A DNA stretch of 64,000 nucleotides from Chloranthus sessilifolius (GCA_021018995.1 CM037587.1:71753604-71817603), one strand, 5' to 3'. Numbered from the stretch's first letter, positions 21,645 through 34,143 are shown. Notes: a model not told the origin generated them from the sequence alone. Program-made: numbers and translations.

Positions 21645-22297
21645 CGGCCCTTGAAATAATCCCTACATCAACTTCAAAATATGAACTCATCGCCCAACTA
21701 ACCTTAGAATCAACTCTCGAATCAACTTCTACGCCCACTTCAAAACTTAAACTCACTACCACCTCACCGACGTCAAAATAAAATCTCGAACTTGAATCTG
21801 TTATCAAACACACCTTTGAACCATCCATTTCACTCACTCCAGAATCAGCCGTTGAACTGATCTCAAAACCAACTCATAAATCACTCTACACCTGCCTGAA
21901 AACCTGAACTCACCATCAGACTTATCACCTCACCAACCATGAAACTGAATCCCAAACTAAAACCTATTATCCAAACAAAACCTATTATCAAAACTAAACC
22001 TATCATCGAACACAAACCTATCATTAAACCTAAACCTTTCATCAGACCCGACATTGTCACCAAAGCTAAATCAACCATCGACATAAACTTGTCACCAAAT
22101 TTAAGCATAGCTTCAAACCTGAACCCACCATCAAATTTGAACTCACTGTTGAATCTATCCCAAAACATCACTCAACCCTGAACCAATCACTAGATCTAAA
22201 TATAAACTAACCCACATCGAAACTAAATCAAGCGTAACTCTCATTTCGCCCACTATCGAAACTAAATCAAGCTTATCTTACGACCTCGATCAATATC
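21645..22297 (+). repeat. Lys-Pro-Ile-rich repetitive tail of the gag-only element
   Basis: Continuation of the G-poor region beyond the duplicated part. 21939-22181 is open for 80 codons and encodes a short tandem peptide of the type TKPII / HKPII / KPKPF, then a Ser/Asn/Leu-rich end. It finishes about 115 bases before the LTR. No polypurine tract is recognisable before 22298. I read it as the decayed end of a long repetitive Gag extension. Confidence 0.45.
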
Positions 22298-24987
22298 TGT
22301 AGACACCAAAATTTGGCCCAAGGACCGATCGAAACACATTTCCTGAGAGGTGCGCCTCTGAGCTTTTGATGGCAAATATGTGTTGGTGCGCGCTTTTTCT
22401 AGGTTTCTCTCAGTTCCCGTTGAATAACTGGCTTCCAATTCTGTCCTGTTGGACTCTAGCGATGCGGTGTATGTGATAAGGTGGAGATAAATAGTAATAG
22501 GAGGAATTTCTTAGGATGATTCTTAGTTAATTTACGATTGCCAGCTGGTAGATATTTATCAACACTGCAACACATCAATGATCACACATTTAAGCGGGTG
22601 TGGGTTACTTTTATACTGAATCGTCCGCCTGCGAACATCAGCGGTAGTGTCGTCTTTTAATTAGATAGTTTCAGCTTTCTTTTTAGTTTCCCTTGTTGCT
22701 GTTATGGTCAATTTAGATTCTTTTTTTTTTTATGGATTATGATTAGGTGAGCTTATTATGATGGGTTATTTTAGCGTCCTGATGCTATCAGGAGTCCAAT
22801 CATTTTCAGTTTCTCGGTATCATTAGGAGTCCAATTAATATCAAAGTCCTGGTACTGCTAAGAGTCCAATCAGTTTCAGTCTCCTACTGGTACTAGGAGT
22901 ACATGTGTATCAGTTCCAGTAATATTCCGATTAAACAAAAGAGTCCAGTTATATCACAATTCTAGATAGAGCAGGTATGTTAATTTTATTACAATTCTAG
23001 ATAAGCAGATGTATCAACTATATGGCAATCACAACTAAAGCACTTAAGGTAATCTTACTAGCATTCTAATTTGAAGAAAACAAAGACTAAACTTTTTTGG
23101 GATTTTTGATTGAAGCAATAAATCAATTTACTAAACTAGAAATAAATGACCGAGGCGACAAAATTAACTCTCTTTTTTTTTAGAATCAAAATCTACAAAT
23201 CAATTATGGTAAAAATCTAACTAATAATAAACAAATTAACTTTCCTAAATTCTGGTTGAGATAATAAAGTGACTAAACTAGAAGACTGAATTGAATCAAA
23301 ACAAATAATGATATGAAGGCTTGTTTGATGTAATTAGTCAATTATATTGAAATTAAAAAAAAAAACTAAACTATAATTAACTAGTTAATCCTAAACAATC
23401 TAAAAAAAAAAGTGTGGGTTAGGCCTACTATACTAAGGAGAATTGGCTTCGTTCCCGAGTACCCTCTGTAAGCTCCCTTGGGCAAATCGAATGGCTGAGA
23501 TAAAAGATGGATCGATAATTAAATAATAAAAGCGAGATTTTTATAATTGAATTCAAAATTATAATAAGAGATTAGATTGAGAAACTAAAGTTATGAACTG
23601 AAATTTATAGTTTTAGATTTTTGACGGTATGAAAATATAGAATTAAATAATAGATTAAAATTTAGGATTGAATTCGGGTTCGAAATCAGAAAAATCAGGC
23701 CGTATGATTAAGGACTAGTTCTAAATTCTAAGAGTCAGAACCAGAAATTAATGATAGGACTGTAGATTAAGATTTTAGAGTAAAATCAAAGCATAAGGTC
23801 GGTATGTCAGACCGCTAGATTAAGAACCGTTTTTAGAAACATAAAACTAGAACTGGACATAGAGAATTTCAGTCCGAAGAGGGTGCTACGGTCTAAAAAT
23901 TAGAAATAGAATTGAATAATTAAACTAAGGGAGAAATCTTAAGTCTAAAATTAAATTAAATTCTTATCTAAGGTTGGGGCTGCGGAGAGGAATCATCAAA
24001 GATCTGGGGGTTTGAATCTCGAAATCATGACTAATTTACTCTATGGGCTTGTCCTCAGAGTTCTCTGGTTTCAAAGTCCCAAAAAAATTCCGTTCTCTCT
24101 CTCAAAATTACCAGCCTCCTTGTGTTGTGTTCGAAGAGGATACGGCGGTCTAAAAATTAGAATTGGGGTTGTAGTGAGAAATCTCAGAGTTCGAATATTA
24201 AAATCATGGCTAATTTGCTCTAGGGATCCGTTCTCGGAGCTCTCTGGTTTCAGAATTTATGCACTCATTTCTCAAAATTTACAACCTCCTTCTCTCTCTT
24301 CAAAAAAAAATCTTTTATAGGTTTTCATTCAATTATGCGCCCGTTGTCAGACGTTTAACTGAATTGCGCGCCAGTTTTCTGGGGCTTAATTGCTTTGAGT
24401 CGGTCACCGACTTAGTGAGCGATGGGCTGAATTACTCAGCAGGTTTCTTAGTCCTAACAAAATCAAGACTAATTACGCGCGTGGTGGTACGTGCATAATC
24501 TGATTAAGCATGTTACCTAAAGCATTTAATTGAGGAAACGTAGGAGTCAAGGGTAGGAGACTAGGTCGGGCGTAGGCCAATTGCGCGCTAGTGGTGTAGC
24601 GCTCAATCTGATCACGCGTCTATTTCCAGGCATGTAATCAGTCTCGAAACGGTTTGTGAAAGGAAGGTTGGTCTGAAAGGAGACTGATTGCGTGCTTATA
24701 GTTCTGTGCGTGATCGAATTATGAGCGGGTTTTCAGGCGCTTAATTCAGGGTTGTCTGGGTATGGTCTTAAGAATGGAATGCAGGACTATTATTTCAGTT
24801 TGTATTCTGACTATATACTATTGCTTAGTATATAGCCTCCCTACATTGGGATCTGAGCCACAAAGCTATTGTTTCAACCTATGTTCAACCATGTACAGTT
24901 GCATGGTCCTATGCCGAGGGTTAAAAAGGTCAAGGGCGGACCAAACGAATTCGTGGACTCCGAGAGGGCGAAATGGGGGTGCCTACA
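22298..24987. repeat. Complete Tat-type LTR, 2690 bp
   Basis: Termini TGTAGACACC and GGTGCCTACA. Same orientation as 1-723, so together they bracket the gag-only element. Reversed, it matches the arm at 48936-49459 and 63045-64000. Inside are four imperfect copies of TAGGAGTCCAAT-like units at about 22780-22940 and a tandem duplication with a period of about 255 bp (units starting near 23877 and 24132 at CGAAGAGG, each with TCTAAAAATTAGAA). On the - strand CTATAAAAG (24320-24312) lies 668 bp from the 24987 end. Confidence 0.8.
24312..24320 (-). promoter_or_regulatory. TATA box in the Tat LTR, minus strand
   Basis: CTATAAAAG followed on the same strand by a GAGAGAGAAGGAGG stretch. The homologous LTR at the right end of the window has TATAAAAA at 63181-63188, about 660 bp from its equivalent terminus and on the matching strand. 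The conservation suggests a real promoter. Confidence 0.55.
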
Positions 24988-26330
24988 GATGCCCCTCTTC
25001 GGCGCGCTCATTTGAGGTGCCTTCCCATTTCTTGGAAATTCACAAATGTGAATTGGTGATGCTGACATAGCAAGCGTAGATTTCTTATCTATCAGCACAA
25101 GCTAAAGTGGAGCATTTGAAGGGAAAATGGTAGCTGTCGAAGGGCATATTCTGGGTCTGCGCATCCCGTCGCATGGCACAGCTAACAGAGGGATTTTATG
25201 CAATCAAGGTACTGGGGCATCAATCAAATGTCTAAAACAAGGTCCTGAGACCGATAATAAAGAGATGAAATAGTATGTAGTATCGAGAGCTTTTGCAAGT
25301 CATGTCAGACCGAGCGCATCATTGCTCACACCAATGCAAGTCAGGCGTTCCATTTCTAATAGGCATTTGTAAGTTCTTAGATTGAGTGTACTCATTATTT
25401 GGCTTCCCAGGGGAATTGTTGATTTGGGCTGGTAATTGAGGTAAATTTTGTGAAGTGTGCTCAGTTGAATTCTGCGCAGTGGCATATGTGCTCGATTCAT
25501 CTGGAGTCTTTTTTTTTGCATCTGAACAAGTGATCCTGCGCAGTGGTGTATGTACTTGATTGCAAGTTCAGAGGGCTTTGGGATTTAAAGGTCAAGGCTA
25601 AGTGTAGTTTTTTGTGGTATTTAAAGAAAGGTGGGTCGAGTCTATGTATTTTGTTCATTTTATTCTTTTTCTTTTTTTTTTACTTTTTTTTTTCTTTGCA
25701 AGTAAGAGAAGAAAGATTTTTGAAATAAAAGATTTTAGAATGAGTAAGGGGTTTTGAAATTTTGGAGATTTTAACTTAAGATCAATTCGGTGGTAAAACG
25801 GCAAAAAATGTGGCTTCCAAGATGTCGCTGAGTAGATCCACGGGTACGGGATTTATGGACCCGATCGTTCATGTGGTTGTCAAGATGACACTTGGCATGC
25901 CGGATACTCCATCTAACCTTCTCGATGAATACTGATGATTATCTCTTATGGGAGGACTACAGTAATTCGCGGGTTGAGAGAGACTGGTTTTGAAAACATT
26001 TTGACTTAATCGTAGATAATTATAATTTAGAAGAAATATCAAGTAATTGAAAGGGGGTAATACTTACCTGGGGGTGATACTTACCTGAATTGTGAGTGAG
26101 ACCTTGGGAATATTGTAGCAGTGGCACTTTGGCAGTATTGTAGCATCGCAATGGGACTTGGTGGCTATCATTGTAATGCAATGTTTCGGGTGCAATGTCA
26201 TAGTAGGGTACCCTATTTTCTTTGCTTATTGCTAAAGTGGTGGTTGGCTGTTGTCAGCGTGATGTCGCGATGGGGCCTTGATGATTGTAGTGGTACCGCG
26301 ATGGGGCTTGAGAGGTATAGTTGGGATGTT
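24988..26330. repeat. LTR-adjacent block X, left copy
   Basis: Begins GATGCCCCTC directly at the LTR end and is homologous, in inverted orientation, to about 48935-47950. Shared landmarks: ATCAGCACAAGCTAA, GTCAAGATGNC, GCCGGATACTCCATCTAA and TCTTATGGGAGGACTACAGT. On the - strand two CAGGTAAGTA splice-donor-like sites lie at about 26065-26095; one is also present in the other copy. No convincing ORF is seen on either strand. Confidence 0.65.
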
Positions 26331-27050
26331 CGCGCTATAGCTCGGCAGTAGTGAAATGCGTTGGGACATGGGAGTAGTTCCACGTCTTCCTACCCTTTGG
26401 TTGCAGTGGCGTCTGGTAGGCCTGTGGTGGGCACTTTAGGAGGAGGCTCTTTGTTTCGGCGATGGGACGTGCTCATGCTTTCTCCCTTTTCTTCATTTAG
26501 TGCGACTGGTGTTGTGAATGATTTTTTTTTAGGTAGTGGTGTCCGCGATGGGAAGTGAGCTAAGCGTTACGCTGGGTAAGGTGTTCGTGTGACAAGTGTG
26601 TCTAGTTTCTTTCTTTGGCAGATCGTGGGTTCTGGTGAGATTATGTTGTAGTTGTGTTGTGATTGGCTTAGGTTTTTTTATTGTTTGGTGTATTTGTGTT
26701 TTTGGCTTTTCGCGATGGGCCATGAGGGCAAGATGGTTTTCATTGTGGTGGGACGTGCTTGAGTGGCTGCATGATGGGGCGAGATGGTTTTCATTGTGGT
26801 GGGACGTGCTTGAGTGGCTGCATGATGGGGCGAGATGGTTTCGATTAAGATCAAATGAACAATGTGGTGAGGGGGTGACGGTGTCACATGGGGCATATAT
26901 GTTTTGTCTGTAATAGGGCCAGAGCCGTGGTCAACGTTCTTTTTTGGTTACGCGATGGGACAACAGCGAGTGACGGTCCCTTTTCACTCTAACTGGCTCA
27001 TGAGGCTATGTGATGGGATAAAGGGAACTCTCGTTCGAGAAGGGGTAAAA
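26331..27050 (+). repeat. GCGATGGG motif region with 51-bp tandem repeat
   Basis: From about 26150 to 27020 the word CGCGATGGGRC and its variants recurs eight or more times (for example near 26266, 26297, 26461, 26548, 26711, 26951). A perfect 51-bp tandem pair lies at 26731-26781 and 26782-26832, with a partial third copy to 26842; each contains GGTGGGACGTGCTTGAGTGG. The ORFs here follow from the repeats and are not called. Confidence 0.7.
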
Positions 27051-28080
27051 TTCACACAAAATCAAGAATTAAGCGCCTGACATCAGCCGCTTAAATTGAT
27101 CACGCGCCCGATTACAGGCAGGCAATTCAGGGTTTAAAGGAAGTATTTACGCGTGTGTAGGTTAACCTGTGATTGGATAGCACGCAATGATTCTTGCACG
27201 CAATCGGAGCATTACTGTGTTATCGGGTAGGCAACTTTTCGGTCTTGCGTGGCTACTGTGACGTTTAAACCGATTACGTGACATAGCAGGGGCACGGGAT
27301 TGGAGAGTCACCAGGTCACTATGCGGGTGACCTTTCACATTGAGTGTAAACTATTTGTCATTCGATTGGATTGCGCGGTCTGTAGAAAGCACGGGATTGG
27401 GAGGTCGGTCTATCTGTGCGGCCGATAGTCGTATTGCGCGCCTGGTTAGGAGCGCGGGTTTTGGATTGGGCGCTATGTGTGTAGCCCGTGATTAAATTAA
27501 GCGCATTTTTCCATGCACGTGATCAGGGCCATGTTCTATATAAGCGGGGGAGCTTCATTTGCTTTTCATTCTTTGGTTTAGTCTCGAGTCTTGACTTTTC
27601 TAAGTGTTCTAGCATTCTGAGATTCATGTTTCAGCAATATTGAGTGATCTAACCGTAAGATTGGGATGGGGTTTCTTCCTATGTTCATCATTTCACGTGA
27701 TCTTCATCCTAGTGTGATGCTCGGGGATAATGTCATTCTGGGAATGGGTGGTATTGGGAATGAGGGCGCCAGTCTTCACACCGTTCCTTTCTAGGGAGCA
27801 GTGAAGGCACTATTGATGGGGCGGCGACAGAGGAAGTGAATATGGTGGGAAGAAGAGGTGCTGTAAATGGAGGGATGTATCCCTAACCCATTTTTCGTTT
27901 CTTCTGCTGGTGGCTCACTTAAGTTCTCCAAGTCTGGTGGCAACATTTCTGAAGCCTCCAATTGGAAGTTCTGCTCCTCGTTTTGGCTCATTGTAATTTT
28001 GGTTTTCGTTTTGAGTTGTATGTTAGATTTTAGGTTTTCATTTGTTATAATTTGGGAGGTATGCCTCCAGTGATATTTGT
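27051..28080 (+). other. Promoter-like segment and remnant transcription unit
   Basis: Words of the type ACGCGC / GCGCAAT are dense from 27060 to 27530. TATATAAG follows at about 27538. The transcribed-looking remainder ends in the small hairpin GGAGG-TATG-CCTCC at 28055-28068. No supportable protein is present. Its parts resemble the start and end of the PMD unit at 29780-34230, so it may be an internally deleted copy. Confidence 0.35.
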
Positions 28081-29779
28081 AAAACTTTAAATTATAAATA
28101 ATAGGGGCATTTTTTTTTTATTTTTTTATTTCTTATATTGTGCAGTTGGTTGGCTTGAATTTTGGTTGATGGATTAATTGGACTTATCTGCTTTGTCATA
28201 GTTTTAAGATTTGAGTTAGCTTATAATTTTAAAGTTCGTTACGAGAATGACCCAAGGTTTATTCATTCGTCATATTAGGTCCTACTTAGTAGGTTCACTT
28301 GAATTTTATCAGGCTTGTTTAGGGCATTTTATTTTATTTTATTATGCTCGTTTATTGATTTAATTTATCGATGGATTAGTTGGATTTATTTGATTTATTT
28401 GATTTATTTTAGGATTTAATTTAGTTTAGGGTTTCACTCCGGATTTATTGAGGGTTTATCTCAAGATTAATTTATTTTATTGAGTTTTGTTTAGAGGGTT
28501 TACTTGGTTCTAATGGGTTTGTTGGGAGCATTTCATTTTTGGTCCCAAACCAGTCAGGGTCTTATTCTAGAAAATTATTCTTTTATTTAAAGTTTAAAGT
28601 ATTTTTTTTTAGTCTTTTTATTCGATTTGAGATGACACTTGTTAGAAGCGTATGGATTCAGGGTTTAATTTAAAGTTTCTAGATGAGTGTTAAGTGTTTG
28701 AATCCTATTGGTCTATCTAGACTTGGGGAGTTTATTTCTTTTTTTTAGAGGAGTAAGTGTCGTGTAATTGTTGGTTCATCCTGGTTGTCATGGATCGTGG
28801 TCTTTTAAAGGGGTATGTGTATGGTTTTGGATCTAATCAGCTTGGTAGGGGGTTCAGATGTGTGGCATTTGTCAGTTGGTGATTTAAAGGATATAGTTTA
28901 TAAATGTCTGAGTCTGAGGTTTTGGGTTTGAATATTTTGTTCTCTTATTTCAAGTTTAATGTTTAAAAGTTTTTTCCTTCTTTTTTTTATTTGGAGCATC
29001 TTGTGTTTGTAATTTTGGGGCATTTATTTATTAATGTCTTTTATTCCTTTCTGTTTTGTATCCCGGGTATTGGACCCGATGGGCTGCATTTATTAAGCGG
29101 ATGATGAGAATGGACGAGATTGGGAATGCAGTCGAATTGCTGCCATGCTATGGGAAGAGGGGAAGATGGGATTTTTGGTTTCCCGAATAAATCCAGATTC
29201 GTTCATTGCCTGAACGTGCGGATTTTAAGTTTCTTATTTTGAGTTGTATATTCAAAGGGTATGCCCTCGGTGTGTGTTGTAATTATTTTATTGATCTATA
29301 AAGTCGTTGTGTTCTCTATATCTTTTGTCTTGTTTCGGTTCGACTTTCTTGATATCGTGTTTAACTCATATGATGTTTATTTATTTCGGTTTAGTTTAAT
29401 TTAGATTTATTAAATTCAGGGAGCACCAGGGGTAGTTTCCCCTTCTTTCTATATATTTTTTTTAGCTTTAGCTTAAGGGATATAGAGGCGTTGGGGGCAA
29501 TTTTTTGTTATATATAGTTTATGTTGGAATGTATGGAAGATGGGGGCTACCTTTTCTTTTTGGTGTAATTGATGAATGTGAAGGAGAGTGCATTTCTGTC
29601 ATACAACCCTAGTCTTGGGGGGCTCTCTTTTCCTTTTGGGGCGCGTGTTTCTTTAAGTTAGAAGTGTTTTTGGTGGTTTTCCCTAGGGTATAATTCGGGT
29701 CGATAGTAAACGTCAGGAATGTCCTAATTTTGGGTTTTGGCTTGTGTCTTGGGTGTGAAAATTTTGTTTCTGGGCAAAT
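28081..29779 (+). other. AT-rich spacer with hairpin at 29256-29267
   Basis: Mainly T-rich DNA without a supportable gene. The segment GAGTTGTATATTCAA, then AGGG-TATG-CCCT (29256-29267), repeats the layout seen at 28010-28068 (TTTTGAGTTGTAT, then a hairpin with the same TATG loop). Confidence 0.4.
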
Positions 29780-30305
29780 TACGCGTTTATCTTCGGGCAT
29801 TTAATCTAATTACGAGCCAAAATTTGAGGGCGCATTTTGAAAGGGTGAAGAGTTATTACGTGCTAGTTCATAGGCGTTTAATTCATTTAATCATTGGAAT
29901 CTCTGCGCAGGATGAACACGACCGCTGGCATTCCCGTGTTGATGTGTAAGCGTTTGAGATGATTACGCGCTCTTAGTAACGCGCGTGATCAACTGGTTGG
30001 ATAGATGTGAGCGGGCGACAGACCATTTGCGCGCTCATTAGTGAGCGTGTGATCCGAATTAGGCATTTTATGAGTGGCGCATGATTCATTTAAGCATTTT
30101 ATTTCAAGTGCACAATTCGGGCGGCTTCTATAAATAGTTCATAACTTCTAATTTTCGTCATGCGATCCGTTTTAGTCTTTGATTTTCTTGTTTCCTAGTA
30201 TTTGTATGCTCATTTTTCGTGTTTTTGTGATATCCTATGATCTGGTCGTTCGTTTCAGGTGCTGTTTCTTCCATTTTCTTCAATTTTCCGAGCTCTTTGT
30301 ATCAG
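29780..30305 (+). promoter_or_regulatory. Putative promoter of the PMD gene
   Basis: ACGCG / GCGCTC words recur from 29780 to 30080. CTATAAATAG lies at 30130-30139, about 170 bases before the first ATG (30306). A pyrimidine-rich leader follows. Confidence 0.5.
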
Positions 30306-33300
30306 ATGGAGGGTGAGGGTGTTGGTAGGCCGGAGCTCACTATTTTTGAGTTAGAGGAGATGTTGATGAGTGAGGGAGGGGAGAGTTCGGGGGCACAGGC
30401 TAGAGCCGTTGCCATAGAGGCTGATATTAGGGAGATGGTCGCGGAGAGAGTGCTCGAGGGCGACCAGATGGCGGTCAGGGAGGAGGTACCCAAGGCTGAG
30501 CCAGGGGTAGCCGAGGAGGAGGGCGATAAAGTTGAGGGTGAGCAGGGTGAGGAGCAGCCAGGCGCTGAGGATTTCTTTGCTAGAGGCCGGGTAGGTCCCC
30601 ATAAGCAAGAGTTCTTCCATTTTCCTGAGCATTCAGGCTATGACATAGGCTCGTTAGGATCCGTAAACCCTTATAATTTACATCGAACCTGCATTGATTA
30701 TGGGTCGTGTTTACTTGTGTATTATGACAACATGTCGTGTTTAGTTATTCTTATCATGTTTTGTGTGTTCGTTGTGAGTTATTATTTTGTGGTTTGGGCA
30801 TATTTCATCTGCTTGAGCTTTAAATTTGTTTATCTTTCGTCATAGGTGTGCGTTAGTCTTACTGTCATAATTTGTGTTTCGTTCAATAGGAGCCCCCGCA
30901 GCTGGCTATCAGCACGGCATGGACTGAGTCTCATACTTGGTACCGTGCCTTGCCGGAGTTTCAGTGGGAGCGGTTGGTGTCCTTCGGGTTTGGGACAATT
31001 TTAGAGTTGGAGCCTTTTGAGGTTGATCGGGGCTTGATCGCAATGATTATAGAAAGGTGGAGCGACATCAGGTGTTTCTTTTTCTAGTCGGTATAATACT
31101 GCCGACTCCTGAGGACTGGGTCCGCATTACTGGTCTTCATTTTGAGGGTGAGCCGATCACGGGGCGGATGGCAGGGAGTTATTTAGATCTATGTGAGGAG
31201 ATCCTGGGTGTGCCTTATAGGTTGAGTGGATCGAGGCCCGGTGTTGTTCGGGTTACTTAGTTTTTCAATACGTTCGCGAGTGGGTTCACCCACCCCTCGG
31301 AGGCGTCATTCAGAGGCAGTAGCAGTTTACGAGGCACATTGGGTGAGGGTGATGGGCTAAGAGCCCGTGACCAACCCGAGATTGGTCACGGATAGGCTGC
31401 TCCGAGCATTCTTGATGCACTTCTTGGGTGCAATACTTTTCTCTTCTTCGACTCGAGGATGCGTCACCAAGTTATTTTTGATGATTCTAGGGGATTTAAA
31501 CCGAGTCCCGACCTACGCGTGGAGTGCGGCGGCATTGGCGCATCTCTATGAGCAGTTTTACTGTCAGGGTCAGGGGATAGCGTCGATCAGCGGTTTCCTC
31601 CCATTTCTCCAGGTGAGTTTTAGTTAAATTGGTATCGTGGTGACCCTTTTTTTTAACCTTTGGTCATAGTGACAATCTTAAAGTTTGTTGCATGTGGTCG
31701 TTGTTGTTATGTTATAATTTTCAATTTTGGGCGTATGATCATTTCGCTTTACTGTGCTTGAGGGTTCCGTCAAAGATTTCGTTCACATTCCTGTGGATGC
31801 GTGTGTGGAGGGAGGCATTGAGGGGTCGTCGCTGGTCGGCTGACCTTCAGACTGCATGAGGATATGCATGCAGGGCACGTATGTATATGGCGTTTATGTT
31901 TTCATTTGACCTCATCTATTTTTTTTGGTGGCCCTTAGGCTTCGCTCATGGATTGATTTGTTCCTTTGGATAGGTGATCTGGAGACCTTATGATGGTGCA
32001 GAGGACGCGGTTGAGGCGGTGATTGAGTCCAGTTAGCCCTTCTTCGATGTGGACATATGGGTCCATTCTTTTGAGCGAGTGGAGAGGATCCACACCTCTC
32101 GGGTGGTACGACAGTTGGGACTCGATCAGGGAGTCCCTCCGGCGACTAGCCACAGGGTGGCTAAGAGGATGATCAACCCTCCAGGCATGAATTTTGTGGA
32201 GCAAATGGCGCTCCAGATAGCCGATTTCAAAGCTGGGGGGACCAGAGTCACGAGGGCGTGTGATGGGGCTGATGTGCGGGAGTATAGGACGTGGTTTGGT
32301 GCATTGGGTGGTGGGCGTCTCTTCACGTGTCCTTTTCATGGTAGTGGTTCTTTCACTATCAGTAGGCCGGAGTTGCCATCGACTTTAAGGGAGAGGTTGG
32401 TCGCATTGGAGGAGGGTCACCTCACGACAAGTGTGCGGGGAGCATTGGATGCCCTCCATAGGGCGATGGAGCAGATGGGGCATGTTCCTCGTCCTGATGA
32501 GGAGATGTTGCATTCTTTGACTGAGTCAATTGCCAGGGCCAAAGCGATGGAGGATGAGTTAGGAGTTCGACTAGCAGAGGCTCGTCAGCTCCTGGTGAGT
32601 TAATTTACTGGTTTTAATTCATCCATGCATTGTATTGGTTTATTCTGGTAATGTTCTTAACATAGTGTTCTTATTTTTATCGTGGCTAGTCTGAGAGAGA
32701 GTCTGAGGTTGCTCGCCAGGCAGCGATGATCGAGCTGTTGCACGGCCAGCAGCAGACGGGTCGTGCAGTGGAGGCTAGTTTACGTTCGGAGATCGAGCAA
32801 TTGGTAAGTACCTTAGATTGGACTTATTAACTATTGACGATTTGGGGATCCTCGCTAATGTTGGCATATTGGTGGCGTTTTTAGATAGCAGAGCTTTCCA
32901 CTGCAAGGGCTTCTGCTCGGGCATTTGCTCCTTCTTCAGTGGCCTCCTCCAGTCGAGAGGATCCAGCGATAGCTCATCTGCGGTCTGAGTTGGAGCATTG
33001 GGTAAGTTCCATCACTCTTCAATTTACTTATGTTACAGTACTGGTTTGTTAGGTGTTATTATTAATGTTAGCTTGATGGTTTACTAACGTGTACCGGTGC
33101 TTCATCGTCGAGTTGCTGAGGACTTGCAGATGAGGGAGGCGACCGCCGCCTCTCTACATTCTAAGAGTCAGGTATGGTTTAGTGTAATTTAGTTTGGGTT
33201 GTTCATTTCCATTTATTCTAATGCGTTCGTATTGGCTTGTTTTTTTTTTTGTTTTTTTTGTTCAAGCAGTTTCGGACTCCGCTCCCGAGGCTCCTCCTCA

Positions 33301-34143
33301 GGGGTTCGTTCCTATCCCTACCCAGGTATGTTTTAGTTATTGGGTTTGTAAGTTATTTGTTATCATAATATTTATCTGATGCATTTATTTATTCTTGTTA
33401 CAGCTGCCTACGTTTGTCATCCCTCGGGTGCCATCTGCTGATCTGTGACCGCAGAGACAGTCGAGTGACTTCTGGAAGAGAGGCTAGATTTGGTATATAT
33501 GTATTTTCCATTTCGGGTTTTGTTGTTGTTTGTATATGCATATGTTTGCTTCTTCTTATTCATTAGAGTTATACAGGTTTGTCAGCTCGAGGAGCCACGG
33601 CTAGAGGCAGCGCGGGCACGCGCCACTCCGGAGGCAAGATGGGTCCTCGGAGAGGTGGAGAGCCGTGAGGATCTGGTGGTCTAGATGTTGGTCACGCAAA
33701 GGACTCATGCGGAGGCACTAGCGGCAGCTTGTTGGACGACACGGGCAGAGATGCAGGTATCCCTGGATCAGTTATAGTATCGCCTGACAAGGGGCAAGTG
33801 GGGGTCGCGCAAGTCGGCTAGTCATCGTGAGGGGTCAAAGTCGAGGGCTACGAGTTCTTTAGCTGGGCAGTCTCATCATACCTCTCGCAGTTGTGACAAG
33901 AGCGATAGTCATGAGGGTTCCATCATTTAGGGGAGTCATGCGAGGCTTCCTCCTCATTCTTAGTCAAGGCGGTCGGTTAGTCAGGCTAGTGAGGGGGGTT
34001 CGGTGGCGAGTCCTCGCCTTTTAGAGGTTTCGAGGACTCCGGGTATCGGGATTGTGTTTTCAAACAATCAGTCTACGGACCTCCGGTCTGACGATACCGG
34101 CAATAGCGGCACTCGTCCTCCTCAGTGGCAGCGTAGAGATTAG
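30306..34143 (+). pseudogene. Spliced plant mobile domain (PMD) gene, decayed
   Basis: Encodes a protein of the plant mobile domain (aminotransferase-like) type found in the MAIN/MAIL family and in transposable elements. Exons inferred from GT/AG sites: 30306-30662; 30890-31612; about 31770-31880; about 31975-32594; 32690-32803; 32885-33001; 33130-33171; 33270-33325; 33404 onward, ending RRD-stop at 34143. Donors such as CTCCAG-GTGAGT (31613), TTG-GTAAGT (32804) and CAG-GTATGG are strong. PMD hallmarks: PEDWVRITGLHFEGEPITGR, TYAWSAAALAHLYEQFY, SFTFLWMRVWREALRGRRW, then VVRQLGLDQGVP. Later short exons code for helical, Arg/Glu-rich sequence, probably coiled coil. Frameshifts near 31060-31080 and 31260-31370 and stops near 31258 and 32035 show decay. 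It lies antisense to and downstream of the Tat pol on the - strand. Confidence 0.72.

Noticed and set aside
21355..21837. 160-codon ORF on the - strand in the gag-distal region
   Set aside because: Arises because the + strand is G-poor and its complement lacks stops; no domain, and the left duplicate breaks it.
26596..26913. 105-codon + strand ORF over the 51-bp repeat
   Set aside because: Its length comes from the tandem repeat (51 is a multiple of 3); no domain and no homologous frame in the inverted block.
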